A stretch of 51,394 bases of DNA from the NCBI GenBank assembly GCA_021776685.1, contig JAJFFJ010000105.1:1-51394 (forward strand). Direction: 5' to 3'. Numbering within the stretch: position 1 is the stretch's first letter; every line of letters starts with the position of its first letter. Origin of the DNA: Alphaproteobacteria bacterium (GTDB taxonomy: Bacteria > Pseudomonadota > Alphaproteobacteria > Bin65). Of this stretch, positions 24,131 through 32,366 are shown one piece after another. A program made the position numbers and the translations under genes. A model generated the notes under the pieces. That model searched no databases and was not told the DNA's origin. It was given only the letters and a program-made list of their open reading frames with translations.

Positions 24131-24149
24131 GACAGGGCCGGGCCCTGTC
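24131..24149. repeat. Perfect inverted repeat between the paired dehydrogenase genes
   Basis: GACAGGGCC (24131-24139), one base G, GGCCCTGTC (24141-24149). It lies 15 bp after the stop of the first dehydrogenase in a 116-bp gap. No T-run follows. It could be an mRNA-stabilising hairpin that sets the ratio of the two subunits. Confidence 0.5.
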
Positions 24150-24232
24150 CGAACCGGGCGTGAGACCAGCGGCACAAGTTCGCGGCGGCGCTGGTTGGGC
24201 CCGAAATCCTGAACCAAAGTCAGGGGTTTGAC

Positions 24233-25363
24233 ATGAATCTTGCGCCTACCGAGGAGCAGAAGCTCCTTATTGAAAGCGTCGAACGGTTTGTCGAAAAGGA
24301 CTATCCGTTCGAACAACGACGTGAACTGGCTGCCAGCGAACTCGGCTACAGCGCCGATCACTGGGCGACGTTTGCTGAGCTTGGCTGGTTGGCGATCCCG
24401 TTTCCGGAAGATCAGGGCGGTCTCGGCGGCTCCATCACAGATTCCTGCCTGATCGCAGAGCAGCTGGGCCGCGGCCTGGTGGTCGAGCCCTATCTCTGGA
24501 CTGTAATTCTGGGCGGCCATCTGTTGAGCCGCAGCGGCCGGGGTGACCTGGTGGAGCAGATCGCAACGGGCGTCCTCCAGACCGCATTCGGCTTCGCTGA
24601 GCCCACCTCCCGCTACAATCTTGCCAGCGTCGAAACCTCCGCTGCCGACAGCGGTGGCTGGCGGCTGAATGGCCACAAGGCGGTGGTTTTCAATGCGCCG
24701 GCGGCGGATACGATCATCGTCACCGCGCGTACTGCTGGTGATCCCCGTGACGAGGAAGGTATCTCGCTCTTTCTGGTCGACCCAAAGGACCCAGGGGTGA
24801 CCCTACGGGATTATCCCACCGTGGACGGGTTGCGCGCGGCAGAGGTGATCCTGGAAGACGCCACTGGCGAATTGCTCGGCGATGCCGGTGCTGCCTATCC
24901 GCTGGTCGAGGAGACCATCGACAGGGGGATCGCCGTGGTCTGCGCCGAGGCGGCAGGCATCATGCATACCACCCTGCAGATGACCCGCGAATATACTGCG
25001 CAACGGAAGCAGTTCGGTGTGCCGCTCAGCAAGTTTCAGGTGCTGCAGCATCGTATGGCGGACATGTTCAATCTCACCGAACAGTCGATCAGCCTTTCGT
25101 GGGTGGCCGCGGTCAAGGCGGAGAGCGAGGATTCCCTCGAGCGGGCCCGCGCCTGTTCTGCGGCCAAAGTTTTTATCGGCAAGGCGGGGCGGCAGGTAGG
25201 CCAGGAATCAATCCAGATGCATGGCGGCATGGGCATGACGGAAGAGATGCCGATCAGCCACTATTTCAAACGGCTGACCCTGATCGACACCCTGTTCGGC
25301 AACCGGGATCATCACCAGCGGCGCTACAGCGACCTGCTGGACGACAAACGGTTCGCGGCATGA
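24233..25363 (+). CDS. Acyl-CoA dehydrogenase, small-type partner subunit
   Basis: A 376-residue acyl-CoA dehydrogenase of the partner type. It has a typical N-terminal domain (ELGWLAIPFPEDQGGLGGS), a shortened central domain (TAFGFAEPTSRYNL; LNGHKAVVFNAPAADTIIV) and a C-terminal domain with YTAQRKQFGVPLSKFQVLQH and SIQMHGGMGMTEEMPISHYF. It ends in LFGNRDHHQRRYSDLL in place of the usual YEGT-x-x-IQ segment. These are marks of the second subunit in heteromeric dehydrogenases. An AGGGG ribosome site lies upstream of the ATG. Its TGA overlaps the ATG of the VOC gene, so the three genes form one operon. Confidence 0.92.
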   Translation: MNLAPTEEQKLLIESVERFVEKDYPFEQRRELAASELGYSADHWATFAELGWLAIPFPEDQGGLGGSITDSCLIAEQLGRGLVVEPYLWTVILGGHLLSRSGRGDLVEQIATGVLQTAFGFAEPTSRYNLASVETSAADSGGWRLNGHKAVVFNAPAADTIIVTARTAGDPRDEEGISLFLVDPKDPGVTLRDYPTVDGLRAAEVILEDATGELLGDAGAAYPLVEETIDRGIAVVCAEAAGIMHTTLQMTREYTAQRKQFGVPLSKFQVLQHRMADMFNLTEQSISLSWVAAVKAESEDSLERARACSAAKVFIGKAGRQVGQESIQMHGGMGMTEEMPISHYFKRLTLIDTLFGNRDHHQRRYSDLLDDKRFAA

Positions 25364-25782
25364 TCACCATTCGGCAGATCGACCATGTGGTCATCCGCGC
25401 TGCGGACCTGAAACGCATGGTGGCCTTCTATCGTGACGTATTGTGCTGTCCGGTGGAGCGGGTGAACGAAAAGGACGGCCTGTGGCAGTTGCGTGCCGGC
25501 ACCAGCCTTATCGATGTGGTCGATATCAATGGCCGTTTGGGTGGCGGCACACCGCCGGAATCCGCAGCCGCCAACATGGATCACTTCTGTGTTCAGGTGG
25601 AACCCTGGGACCGGGAAACCATCGAGGCGCATCTGATCGTCCATGGCGTTGAATATGGCGATGTGGCCGACCGCTATGGCGCCACCGGCCTGGGGCCGTC
25701 CATGTATCTGAAGGATCCGGAAGGCAACACCGTGGAGCTGAAAGGTCCGGCCACCGAAGCGCCGGACACGATCGGGAGCTGA
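25360..25782 (+). CDS. VOC-family (glyoxalase/dioxygenase superfamily) protein
   Basis: A 140-residue vicinal-oxygen-chelate protein with two beta-alpha-beta-beta-beta units: IRQIDHVVIRAADLKRMVAF (metal ligand His10) and MDHFCVQVEPWDRETIEAHL, ending LKDPEGNTVELKGP with the conserved Glu. The fold binds a divalent metal; members include glyoxalase I, epimerases and extradiol dioxygenases. The ATG at 25360 overlaps the stop of the upstream dehydrogenase (ATGA), which indicates translational coupling. It probably acts on a CoA ester or a related intermediate of the same pathway, but the reaction cannot be told. Confidence 0.88.
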   Translation: MITIRQIDHVVIRAADLKRMVAFYRDVLCCPVERVNEKDGLWQLRAGTSLIDVVDINGRLGGGTPPESAAANMDHFCVQVEPWDRETIEAHLIVHGVEYGDVADRYGATGLGPSMYLKDPEGNTVELKGPATEAPDTIGS

Positions 25783-25786
25783 ACGT

Positions 25787-26737
25787 TTGGCCGACGGGTC
25801 CCGGGAGGAGACGGGGGACGCCAACTCGTCGGGTCAATCCGCAGCCGTAGCCGCAGGCGGCCTCAGTGGTCCCTTCTGGGGCGCCACCTTCATGATCTGT
25901 GCCTGCACCTGCTTTGCCGTGATGGCAGTCTGCATTCGCTATCTGAAGGACGATCAGACCAGCATCGACATCACCTTCTGGCGGTCGGTCTTCGGCACCT
26001 GCTTCATGCTGCCCTTCATGATCCGCGGAATCCGCAGCGGCGTCTTCCGTACGCAAAAATTGGGGCTCATGTCTCTGCGGGCGGTGTTCACTTATATCGC
26101 GATGGTGACCTACTTTTATGCCATCGCGAACATGAGCATCGTCGATGCTGTTGCGCTGAACGCGACGATCCCGCTGTTCACCGCGGTACTTGCAGCATTC
26201 TTGCTGCCAGAACTGGTTGGTATGCGCCGCTGGACGGCGACGCTGATTGGATTTGGCGGCGCTTTGCTGGTGGTGCGGCCGGGCTTTCAGGAACTGTCGC
26301 TTTCCATGTTCTTCGCTGTGGGCTCCGCGGTCTTTTACGCAGGCGCTGGGATCGTCGTGAAGGTGCTGAGCCGAACAGAGCCGACGACGCGCATCGTCTT
26401 TTACATGAACCTGATCTTGTTGCTGATCGCCGTCGTGCCCTGGGCGATCCACTGGAACATGCCGAAAAGCTGGGAGGCGGTGGGTTTCCTGTTGGGCATT
26501 GGACTTTCGGGCACACTGGCGCATATCTGCGTCACCCGGGCGCTGGCGGCGGCGGACGCCAGCTTCTGTGCGCCGTTCGATTTCTGGCGGCTCTTCATGG
26601 TGACGATCTTCGGTTGGCTGCTGTTCGAGGACGCAGGCAGCGTCTGGACCTGGATCGGCGGCGTCATCATCTTTTCCAGCGCCGCCTACATCACCCGCCG
26701 GGAGGCACAGGTATCGAGGGCTGCGAAAGCGGCCTGA
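25787..26737 (+). CDS. EamA/DMT-family permease
   Basis: Ten-helix drug/metabolite transporter of 316 residues. After a hydrophilic N-terminal tail of about 28 residues the first EamA repeat begins (GATFMICACTCFAVMAVCIR; RAVFTYIAMVTYFYAIANMS). The second begins near residue 160 and ends with FEDAGSVWTWIGGVIIFSSA. The TTG at 25787 is the start: GGGAG lies eight bases upstream, inside the end of the VOC gene, and the gap is 4 bp. It probably exports or imports a substrate or product of the dehydrogenase operon; the substrate is unknown. Confidence 0.88.
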   Translation: MADGSREETGDANSSGQSAAVAAGGLSGPFWGATFMICACTCFAVMAVCIRYLKDDQTSIDITFWRSVFGTCFMLPFMIRGIRSGVFRTQKLGLMSLRAVFTYIAMVTYFYAIANMSIVDAVALNATIPLFTAVLAAFLLPELVGMRRWTATLIGFGGALLVVRPGFQELSLSMFFAVGSAVFYAGAGIVVKVLSRTEPTTRIVFYMNLILLLIAVVPWAIHWNMPKSWEAVGFLLGIGLSGTLAHICVTRALAAADASFCAPFDFWRLFMVTIFGWLLFEDAGSVWTWIGGVIIFSSAAYITRREAQVSRAAKAA

Positions 26738-26762
26738 CGCGGCCTGAAGCAGACCGGCGGTC

Positions 26763-28061
26763 TTACCGCCGACCGCCTGCAAGTTTGATTGCGTCGGGCT
26801 CGCGGCGAAGCTTCCACATGAACCAAATGCCGACGGCCGGGCCGAGAGCGTAGGGCGCGAAGGCCCATTCCCAACCCAACGCGTCGCGGAACAGCGGCAT
26901 CACGTTGATCATCACGACCGTGATGAAAAAGCCGATGGAGACCTGAAATGTCACCACGGTGCCGCGGGTTTCCGGCGTCGACAGCTCCATCACGCAGGAA
27001 GAGAACTGGCCGGAATCAGCGACAATCGTTGTGCCCCAGATAACGCAGACGATGAACAGCCAGATCGGCGCGCCGCCGAAGAGTTGGCCGACCAGGAGGG
27101 TGCAAAGACCGCTGATGGCCATGACGATGATCGTAAATGCCGTGCGGCCAATCCGGTCCGCAGCCAGCCCGCCCAGGATGCAGCCGACGGCGCCCATGCC
27201 GATCATTGTAAAGGCGCCCATGCCTGCCAAAGAAGTCGCGTCGGGCGCAGTTTCCGGGTTTGCCTCGAAGCTGGCGAACAGAAACAGGCCGATCCAGGCC
27301 CAGGCCACGTAGAGCTCCACCATGTGGCCGAAATAGCCGAGATTGGCGTAACGGGTGGCCGGGTCACGCCACGCCCGCATCACATATTCCGGCCGAAAGG
27401 CGCTGCCCTTTTGCCCGGGCGCCAGCTGGGCGTAGCCCGGCCCCAGCTTGACCGGCAGGATGCAGATGCCGCCGAGAAGGGTCAGCACCGACGCGCCGCC
27501 CATAATCCAGCGCCAATCGATACCGGATAAGCCGGTGAACAGGTATGGCACGGCGGTTCCCAATACCAGGGCGCCGAGCAGCAGGCCGATAATCGCGCCC
27601 AGATCGCCGCCGGCCCCGGGACGGGCCCAGGTGGCAGCGATCTTGACCCCCACGGGATAGAGCGCGGCCACGGCGACGCCGGTCAGAAAGCGCAGCCCAA
27701 TCGCGCCCCAGGTATCCGGGCCGACCAGCAGGATTGCGCCATTGGCCGTGGCCGCCAAAATTGCCGCGAAAAAAATCAGGCGCCGGGGATCGACCCGGTC
27801 GGGCAGGGCGGTGAAGGCGCTCAAGAGGGTGCCTGCCACGAAGCCCAGGCTGACAGCGCTGGAAATGAAGGAAACGAACAGGTCCGACAGGACCATCGAC
27901 TCACGCAGTGCCGGGATCACGGCCGTGGTCGAGAACCAGGTCGACAGTGCCAGCACTTCCACTCCCGACAACATCAGCAGGGAGGGCCACTTGGCGCTCC
28001 AATCAATCGGCGCTTCGGCAGAGGCGGGCGCAGCGGCCGGATCGGACAAACGTGGCTCCAT
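26763..28061 (-). CDS. MFS transporter, divergent from arsR-arsI
   Basis: Major facilitator of 432 residues with about twelve membrane segments. It starts after a Pro/Ala-rich tail at WPSLLMLSGVEVLALSTWFS and shows an A-like loop (FTALPDRVDPRRLIF) and its second-half equivalent (GGLAADRIGRTAFTIIVM). The ATG at 28061 gives the normal length; the frame stays open upstream but that part would overlap arsR. It lies head to head with arsR and shares its control region, so it may move arsenicals, as MFS proteins of several ars operons do. Sequence alone does not show the substrate. Confidence 0.82.
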   Translation of the reverse strand: MEPRLSDPAAAPASAEAPIDWSAKWPSLLMLSGVEVLALSTWFSTTAVIPALRESMVLSDLFVSFISSAVSLGFVAGTLLSAFTALPDRVDPRRLIFFAAILAATANGAILLVGPDTWGAIGLRFLTGVAVAALYPVGVKIAATWARPGAGGDLGAIIGLLLGALVLGTAVPYLFTGLSGIDWRWIMGGASVLTLLGGICILPVKLGPGYAQLAPGQKGSAFRPEYVMRAWRDPATRYANLGYFGHMVELYVAWAWIGLFLFASFEANPETAPDATSLAGMGAFTMIGMGAVGCILGGLAADRIGRTAFTIIVMAISGLCTLLVGQLFGGAPIWLFIVCVIWGTTIVADSGQFSSCVMELSTPETRGTVVTFQVSIGFFITVVMINVMPLFRDALGWEWAFAPYALGPAVGIWFMWKLRREPDAIKLAGGRR

Positions 28062-28150
28062 GAGGCTGTAAGAACGGGCGGGCGGGGCTCTACTTTCGCA
28101 CAGAGATCGCCGGATTTCGCCGCAGAAATTGTTGCGCGATCTATTTGCCA

Positions 28151-28183
28151 TTGACATCAAATAATAATTCAATAAGTATTGAA
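28151..28183 (+). promoter_or_regulatory. ArsR-type operator and promoter
   Basis: A perfect palindrome TTCAATA-AG-TATTGAA (28168-28183) resembles known ArsR/SmtB operators (TTCAA...TTGAA). A consensus -35 box TTGACA is at 28151-28156, so the operator overlaps the expected -10 region. This fits autorepression and divergent control of the MFS gene. Confidence 0.75.
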
Positions 28184-28505
28184 ATATGAAAAAAAAATTG
28201 CTATCGACGCCCTCGGCTCCCTCGCCCATGAAGTGCGGCTGGACATCTTCCGTCTGCTGGTGCGGGCAGGGCCGGACGGCATGGCCGCGGGCGACATCGC
28301 CGGCGCGCTCAAGATCGCCGGGCCCAATCTGACTTTCCACCTGTCGCACATGCGCCAGGCCGGGCTGGTCAGTTCCCGGCGCGCCGGGCGCAACGTGATC
28401 TACGCCGCCGACTTCAGCCGCATGACGGCGCTGATCGGCTACCTCCAGGAAAACTGCTGCGAGGGCATCACCCCTGCTGCGGCGAAACAAAAGGAATCCG
28501 CCTGA
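28179..28505 (+). CDS. arsR: ArsR-family metalloregulator
   Basis: Winged-helix repressor of the ArsR/SmtB family, about 108 residues. DALGSLAHEVRLDIFRLLV, DGMAAGDIAGALKIAGPNLT and FHLSHMRQAGLVSSRRAGRN form the DNA-binding core, and YLQENCCEG near the end carries a Cys pair that could bind As(III). The start is a puzzle. In frame there is only a TTG at 28179, which sits inside the operator palindrome and has no ribosome site. A natural ATG-AAA-AAA start at 28186 is one base out of frame across an A9 run (28189-28197); an A10 would give MKKKIAIDALGSLAHE. The gene overlaps arsI by one base (TGATG). Confidence 0.85.
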   Translation: MKYEKKIAIDALGSLAHEVRLDIFRLLVRAGPDGMAAGDIAGALKIAGPNLTFHLSHMRQAGLVSSRRAGRNVIYAADFSRMTALIGYLQENCCEGITPAAAKQKESA

Positions 28506-28954
28506 TGAAACGCCTTCACGTTTCCGTCGGCACGACCGACATGGACAAATCCATCGCCTTCTATTCCACCCTGTTCGGCACTGCGCCGACCATGGAGCGG
28601 GACGGCTATGCCAAGTGGATGCTGGACGACCCGCGGGTGAACTTCGTGGTCGACCACAAGATCACATCGCAAGGCGTCGACCATCTCGGCATTCAGGTGG
28701 AAAACGAGGATGAACTGGCAGAGGTCACGGAGCGTCTTGCGGCCGCCACGCCAATCTCCCAGCAGGAAGCCACCACCTGCTGCTATCACGTCTCGGACAA
28801 GACCTGGTCATCTGACCCGCAGGGCGTGAGCTGGGAAACCTTCCACACCAAGGGTGAGGCGACGAATTATGGCGTCACCCGAGCGGAAGCAGGAGCTGAA
28901 GCCGGTGTTGTATCAGAAGCCGCACAAACAGACGGTGACGCCTGCTGCGGCTAG
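28505..28954 (+). CDS. arsI: ArsI/CadI-family dioxygenase (C-As lyase)
   Basis: VOC-fold non-heme iron dioxygenase of 149 residues that cleaves the carbon-arsenic bond of trivalent organoarsenicals such as methylarsenite. Likely iron ligands are His5, His60 and Glu111; the substrate-binding vicinal cysteines are Cys92-Cys93 in EATTCCYHVSDKTW, and SSDPQGVSWETFHT is the family C-terminal motif. A second Cys pair ends the protein (DACCG). AAAAGGA is upstream of the ATG and the start overlaps the arsR stop. With arsR it forms a minimal organoarsenical detoxification operon; arsM, arsB and arsC are not in the window. Confidence 0.9.
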   Translation: MKRLHVSVGTTDMDKSIAFYSTLFGTAPTMERDGYAKWMLDDPRVNFVVDHKITSQGVDHLGIQVENEDELAEVTERLAAATPISQQEATTCCYHVSDKTWSSDPQGVSWETFHTKGEATNYGVTRAEAGAEAGVVSEAAQTDGDACCG

Positions 28955-28987
28955 TCGCTCTCTTCCCGGATAGGCCGGGCTTGGTGC

Positions 28988-29998
28988 CTAGGCCCCTTCG
29001 TCAAACAACCGCTGCACCAGCCGTTTCGCCATTTGGGTTGCCACGCGGCGGCGGTAGTGGCCGGGGGTGAAGGTCGTCTTCATGGACATGAGCTGGTCTT
29101 TGCAAAGATCGTCCAGCGCTGTGAAAGTCTCTTCCGTCAGCGGGCCACCGGTCAGGGCTTCCGTGCCGTCCAGGCGCACCGGGCGCGGATTGGTGCCGGT
29201 GAAGGCCACGCGCAGGTCGCTCAGGGTGTCACCGTCTCGCTTCAGGGCCACGGCGCAGCCGGCCACGGGATACTCGATCGACCGGCGGATACGCACCTTG
29301 TCGTAGGCGGTAAGCAGGCCGGGCGTGTTCTTGCCTCGAACCCGCAGCACCATTTCACCCGGCTGGATCGCCATGTAATTTTTGCCGTCGCCGGTGGAGC
29401 CGTCCTGCCGCGCATAGCCGGTATAGAAATCCTGCAGCGCAACCGTGCGCCTGCCGTCCGGGCCGATTAGGTCGATCTCGCCATCGAACAGCAGGAAGCC
29501 TGGCGCCAGGTCGCCCGAGAAGGTGGCAAAGCAGACGCCGTCCGATTTGGGCGCCACATGGCACATGGAGCCTGTGGTCTTCAGGCAGTCGTCATTGGTG
29601 GTCCGCCACCATTCAGACTGGTTGTAGAAGATGCAGCGGGTGTCGAGGCAGATGTTGCCGCCGACCGTGCCCATGTTGCGATGGGTAGGCCCGGCGATGC
29701 TTTCCGCCGCCTCGGCGATCACCGGATAGTGGGCCTGCACATCCGCGTGCTGCGCCAATTCCGTGAGCCGCACCGACGCGCCGACAGTGATGCTGTCCGC
29801 CGTCGCTTCGACCGTCTTGAGCTCCTGCAGGTCGCCCGTGTCGATCAGCACCGGCGGCGCCTCGATGCCCCGGCGGATGTTGACCAGCAGATCCGTGCCG
29901 CCGCCGATCATCCGGCTGTGGGGATGCTCTTTGCGCGCGGCGACCACCTCATCGACGGTGGTCGGGTGGAGAACCTGGAATTCTGGGAGTGCGTCCAT
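28988..29998 (-). CDS. hcrB: 4-hydroxybenzoyl-CoA reductase beta (FAD, extra 4Fe-4S) subunit
   Basis: FAD-binding medium subunit of 4-hydroxybenzoyl-CoA reductase, 336 residues. The FAD motif is RMIGGGTDLLVNIRRG (30-44) with THRNMGTVGGNICLD (105-119). An insertion places Cys117, Cys122, Cys138 and Cys146 (CLDTRCIF, DDCLKTTGSMC), the extra [4Fe-4S] cluster that distinguishes HcrB from ordinary xanthine dehydrogenase FAD subunits. The cluster relays low-potential electrons into the reductive dehydroxylation. The ATG at 29998 starts the conserved DALPEFQVLHPTT; the longer open frame would overlap hcrA. It is the last gene of hcrCAB, 4 bp after hcrA. Confidence 0.93.
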   Translation of the reverse strand: MDALPEFQVLHPTTVDEVVAARKEHPHSRMIGGGTDLLVNIRRGIEAPPVLIDTGDLQELKTVEATADSITVGASVRLTELAQHADVQAHYPVIAEAAESIAGPTHRNMGTVGGNICLDTRCIFYNQSEWWRTTNDDCLKTTGSMCHVAPKSDGVCFATFSGDLAPGFLLFDGEIDLIGPDGRRTVALQDFYTGYARQDGSTGDGKNYMAIQPGEMVLRVRGKNTPGLLTAYDKVRIRRSIEYPVAGCAVALKRDGDTLSDLRVAFTGTNPRPVRLDGTEALTGGPLTEETFTALDDLCKDQLMSMKTTFTPGHYRRRVATQMAKRLVQRLFDEGA

Positions 29999-30002
29999 CG
30001 GT

Positions 30003-32354
30003 TCAGCCTTTCTTCCCGAAGCGTGCTGCCTTTTCCATCGCCCGGAAAACCTTGTCCGGCGTGATCGGCGTGTCTTTGAAGCGCAGGCCCACGGCATCGT
30101 GGATGGCGTTGGCGACCGCCGGGATGAAACCGGACATGGAGCCTTCCCCCGCTTCCTTGGCGCCATAGGGGCCGTGGGGGTCGTTCGATTCGACGATGTG
30201 GGTGTGGATCGGCGGCGAGTCCTGGATGGTCGGCACCCGGTAGTCGAGGAGGTTGTTGGCGACCATCAAGCCGTTGTAGTAGCTGGTTTCTTCCGAGAGC
30301 GCCTGGCCCATGCCCATCCAGACCGAGCCCTCGATCTGGCCCTCGACCGTCAGGCGGTTCAAGGCCTTGCCGCAATCGTGGGCGACCCAGACATTGTCCA
30401 CATCCACCTGGCCGGTTGTCTCGTCCACGGTCACCTCAACCACTTGCGCTGCATAGCTGAAGCCCATGGTGCCGCCGATAGCCGCGCCGCGGTATTTCTT
30501 GCCGCCCCAGCTTTCCGGGATGGTGTTGTAGATGCCTTTGGCGGTGATGGTGCCGGTGTCCTTCAGCGCCTCCATCACCACTTCCTGATAGGGCACGCCC
30601 TTGTCCTGGCTGCCGGCGCGGTAAAATTCGCCCAGCACTTCCACATCTTCCGGGTTGGCCTCCAGCAGGGTCGCTGCGGCCTCCACCAGCATGTGCCGCA
30701 GGTTGGTGGCGGCATTCAGCGTGGCGTTGCCCACGTAGAAGGTGACGCGGCTGGAATAGCTGCCGTTGTCCTTGGGCGTGATCTGGCTGTCCGCGGAAAT
30801 CACCCGAACCCGCTCGATCGGCAGGCCGAGCACATCGGCCGTGATCTGGGCGCAAAGCGTAGAGCTGCCCTGGCCGATCTCCGCTGCGCCGGTCAGCACC
30901 GTGATCGCGCCGTCCCAGTCCAGCTTCAGATTGACCGTGGCGTGGGGCTCGCCAGTCCAGTTCACCGGCTTCGATGCGCCGGAGATGTAGTGGGAGCAGG
31001 CGAAGCCATAGCCCTTCTTCTTGCCCGGGCCGGGGTCCGGCTTGTTCTTGCGCTTCTCGTGCCAGCCGCTTGCCTGCTCGACCCAGTCGATGCATTCCGG
31101 CAGGCCGTAGCTGTTCACCATCAGATCGTTCTGCGTGAAGGTCGGTGCTTCGAGGAAGTTTTTGCGGCGGACTTCAATCGGGTCGAGACCGAGTTGCTCC
31201 GCCAGCATGTCGAGTGTGGATTCGAATGCGAAGCGCGTGTTGACAGTGCCATGGCCGCGGAATGCGCCGCAGGGCGGTGTGTTGGTCAGCACCCGGCGGC
31301 CGATATATTTCACATTCTGCAGGTCGTAGATGGCGTAGAGCATGGAGCCGGCGTAGAGGATCGTGACGATGCCGTAGCCTGAGTGTGCGCCGCCTCTCTG
31401 GTCATTCTCGAACTCGATGCCGGTGATCGTGCCGTCCTTCTTCATCCCCATCTTGATGCGGATGTCCGTCTCCGGCCGGCCGCGATGGGTAATGAATGTT
31501 TCTTCACGGGTGACCAGCAGGCGCACCCTGCCACCTGCCTTGCGAGCCAGCAGGGCGGCAATCATCTCCACATTCAGCGCTTCGGTGCGGCAGCCGAAGC
31601 CGCCGGCGACGAAGGGTTTGACCACGCGGATCTTGCCCTGATCCATCTTCAGCACTTTCGACAGCATCAGGTGGACGTAGTAGGGCACCTGGGTCGAGCA
31701 CCAGCAGGTCAGCCGGTCACGCAGCGGGTCGTATTCCACCAGCGCGCTGTGCATCTCCATCTGCGCCTGGCAGGTCTCTGATGCGTGGAATGTCTCCTCG
31801 ATCACCGCGTCCGCGTCCTTGAAGGACTGGTCCACGTCACCCAGCTCGAAGAAGACATCCCGCTCCAGGTTGCCTTCCTTGTGCTCATGCAGACGTACCG
31901 CGTCTTCTTTCTTGGCGTCGCGGCAGGTGAAATAAGCGGGCAGTTCCTTCACCTTGATTTTGATTTTCTTCAGGGCCGCCTTGGCCGTGGCCAGATCGTC
32001 CGCGGCCACCGCCGCGATGGGCTCGCCTTTGTAGCGCACGCGTTCCCGCGCCAGCGGGTGTTCAGTACGGGCAATGGGCAGCACGCCGTGGGTTTCGTCC
32101 GTGTCGGCGCCAGTGGCCACAGCGCGCACGCCCGGCATCGCCTCGGCCTCAGAGGTGTCTACCTCGATCAGTTCCGCATGGGCCCAGGGGCTGCGCAGAA
32201 TCGCGGCTTCGAGCGCATCCGCTTCCATGATGTCGGCTGCATATTTGGCGCGGCCGGAGACCTTTTCCGGCCCGTCCACCATGGGCACATACTCGCCCAC
32301 AGACTTGACTGCCTTGGCATCGGCAACGTCGATCGGTTTGACCTGTTCGTTCAT
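30003..32354 (-). CDS. hcrA: 4-hydroxybenzoyl-CoA reductase alpha (molybdenum) subunit
   Basis: Molybdopterin-containing catalytic subunit, 783 residues. It removes the para-hydroxyl group of 4-hydroxybenzoyl-CoA with two electrons, giving benzoyl-CoA. Landmarks: [20 protein letters not shown] at the start, [60 protein letters not shown] and the catalytic-Glu segment [15 protein letters not shown]. Length and partner genes match the Thauera/Rhodopseudomonas enzyme. GAGGA precedes the ATG. The gene is 12 bp after hcrC and 4 bp before hcrB. A 4-hydroxybenzoate-CoA ligase candidate lies at 48-49.6 kb. Confidence 0.93.
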   Translation of the reverse strand: MNEQVKPIDVADAKAVKSVGEYVPMVDGPEKVSGRAKYAADIMEADALEAAILRSPWAHAELIEVDTSEAEAMPGVRAVATGADTDETHGVLPIARTEHPLARERVRYKGEPIAAVAADDLATAKAALKKIKIKVKELPAYFTCRDAKKEDAVRLHEHKEGNLERDVFFELGDVDQSFKDADAVIEETFHASETCQAQMEMHSALVEYDPLRDRLTCWCSTQVPYYVHLMLSKVLKMDQGKIRVVKPFVAGGFGCRTEALNVEMIAALLARKAGGRVRLLVTREETFITHRGRPETDIRIKMGMKKDGTITGIEFENDQRGGAHSGYGIVTILYAGSMLYAIYDLQNVKYIGRRVLTNTPPCGAFRGHGTVNTRFAFESTLDMLAEQLGLDPIEVRRKNFLEAPTFTQNDLMVNSYGLPECIDWVEQASGWHEKRKNKPDPGPGKKKGYGFACSHYISGASKPVNWTGEPHATVNLKLDWDGAITVLTGAAEIGQGSSTLCAQITADVLGLPIERVRVISADSQITPKDNGSYSSRVTFYVGNATLNAATNLRHMLVEAAATLLEANPEDVEVLGEFYRAGSQDKGVPYQEVVMEALKDTGTITAKGIYNTIPESWGGKKYRGAAIGGTMGFSYAAQVVEVTVDETTGQVDVDNVWVAHDCGKALNRLTVEGQIEGSVWMGMGQALSEETSYYNGLMVANNLLDYRVPTIQDSPPIHTHIVESNDPHGPYGAKEAGEGSMSGFIPAVANAIHDAVGLRFKDTPITPDKVFRAMEKAARFGKKG

Positions 32355-32366
32355 GATATTGGTTCC

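Noticed and set aside
25526-26782. 418-codon open frame on the minus strand opposite the DMT permease
   Set aside because: It is an antisense shadow, very rich in His, Gln and Arg, and spans two real plus-strand genes.
29763-31382. 539-codon open frame on the plus strand opposite hcrA/hcrB
   Set aside because: The minus-strand HcrA and HcrB are unmistakable; the antisense frame has low-complexity His/Ala/Gly-rich composition and no motif.
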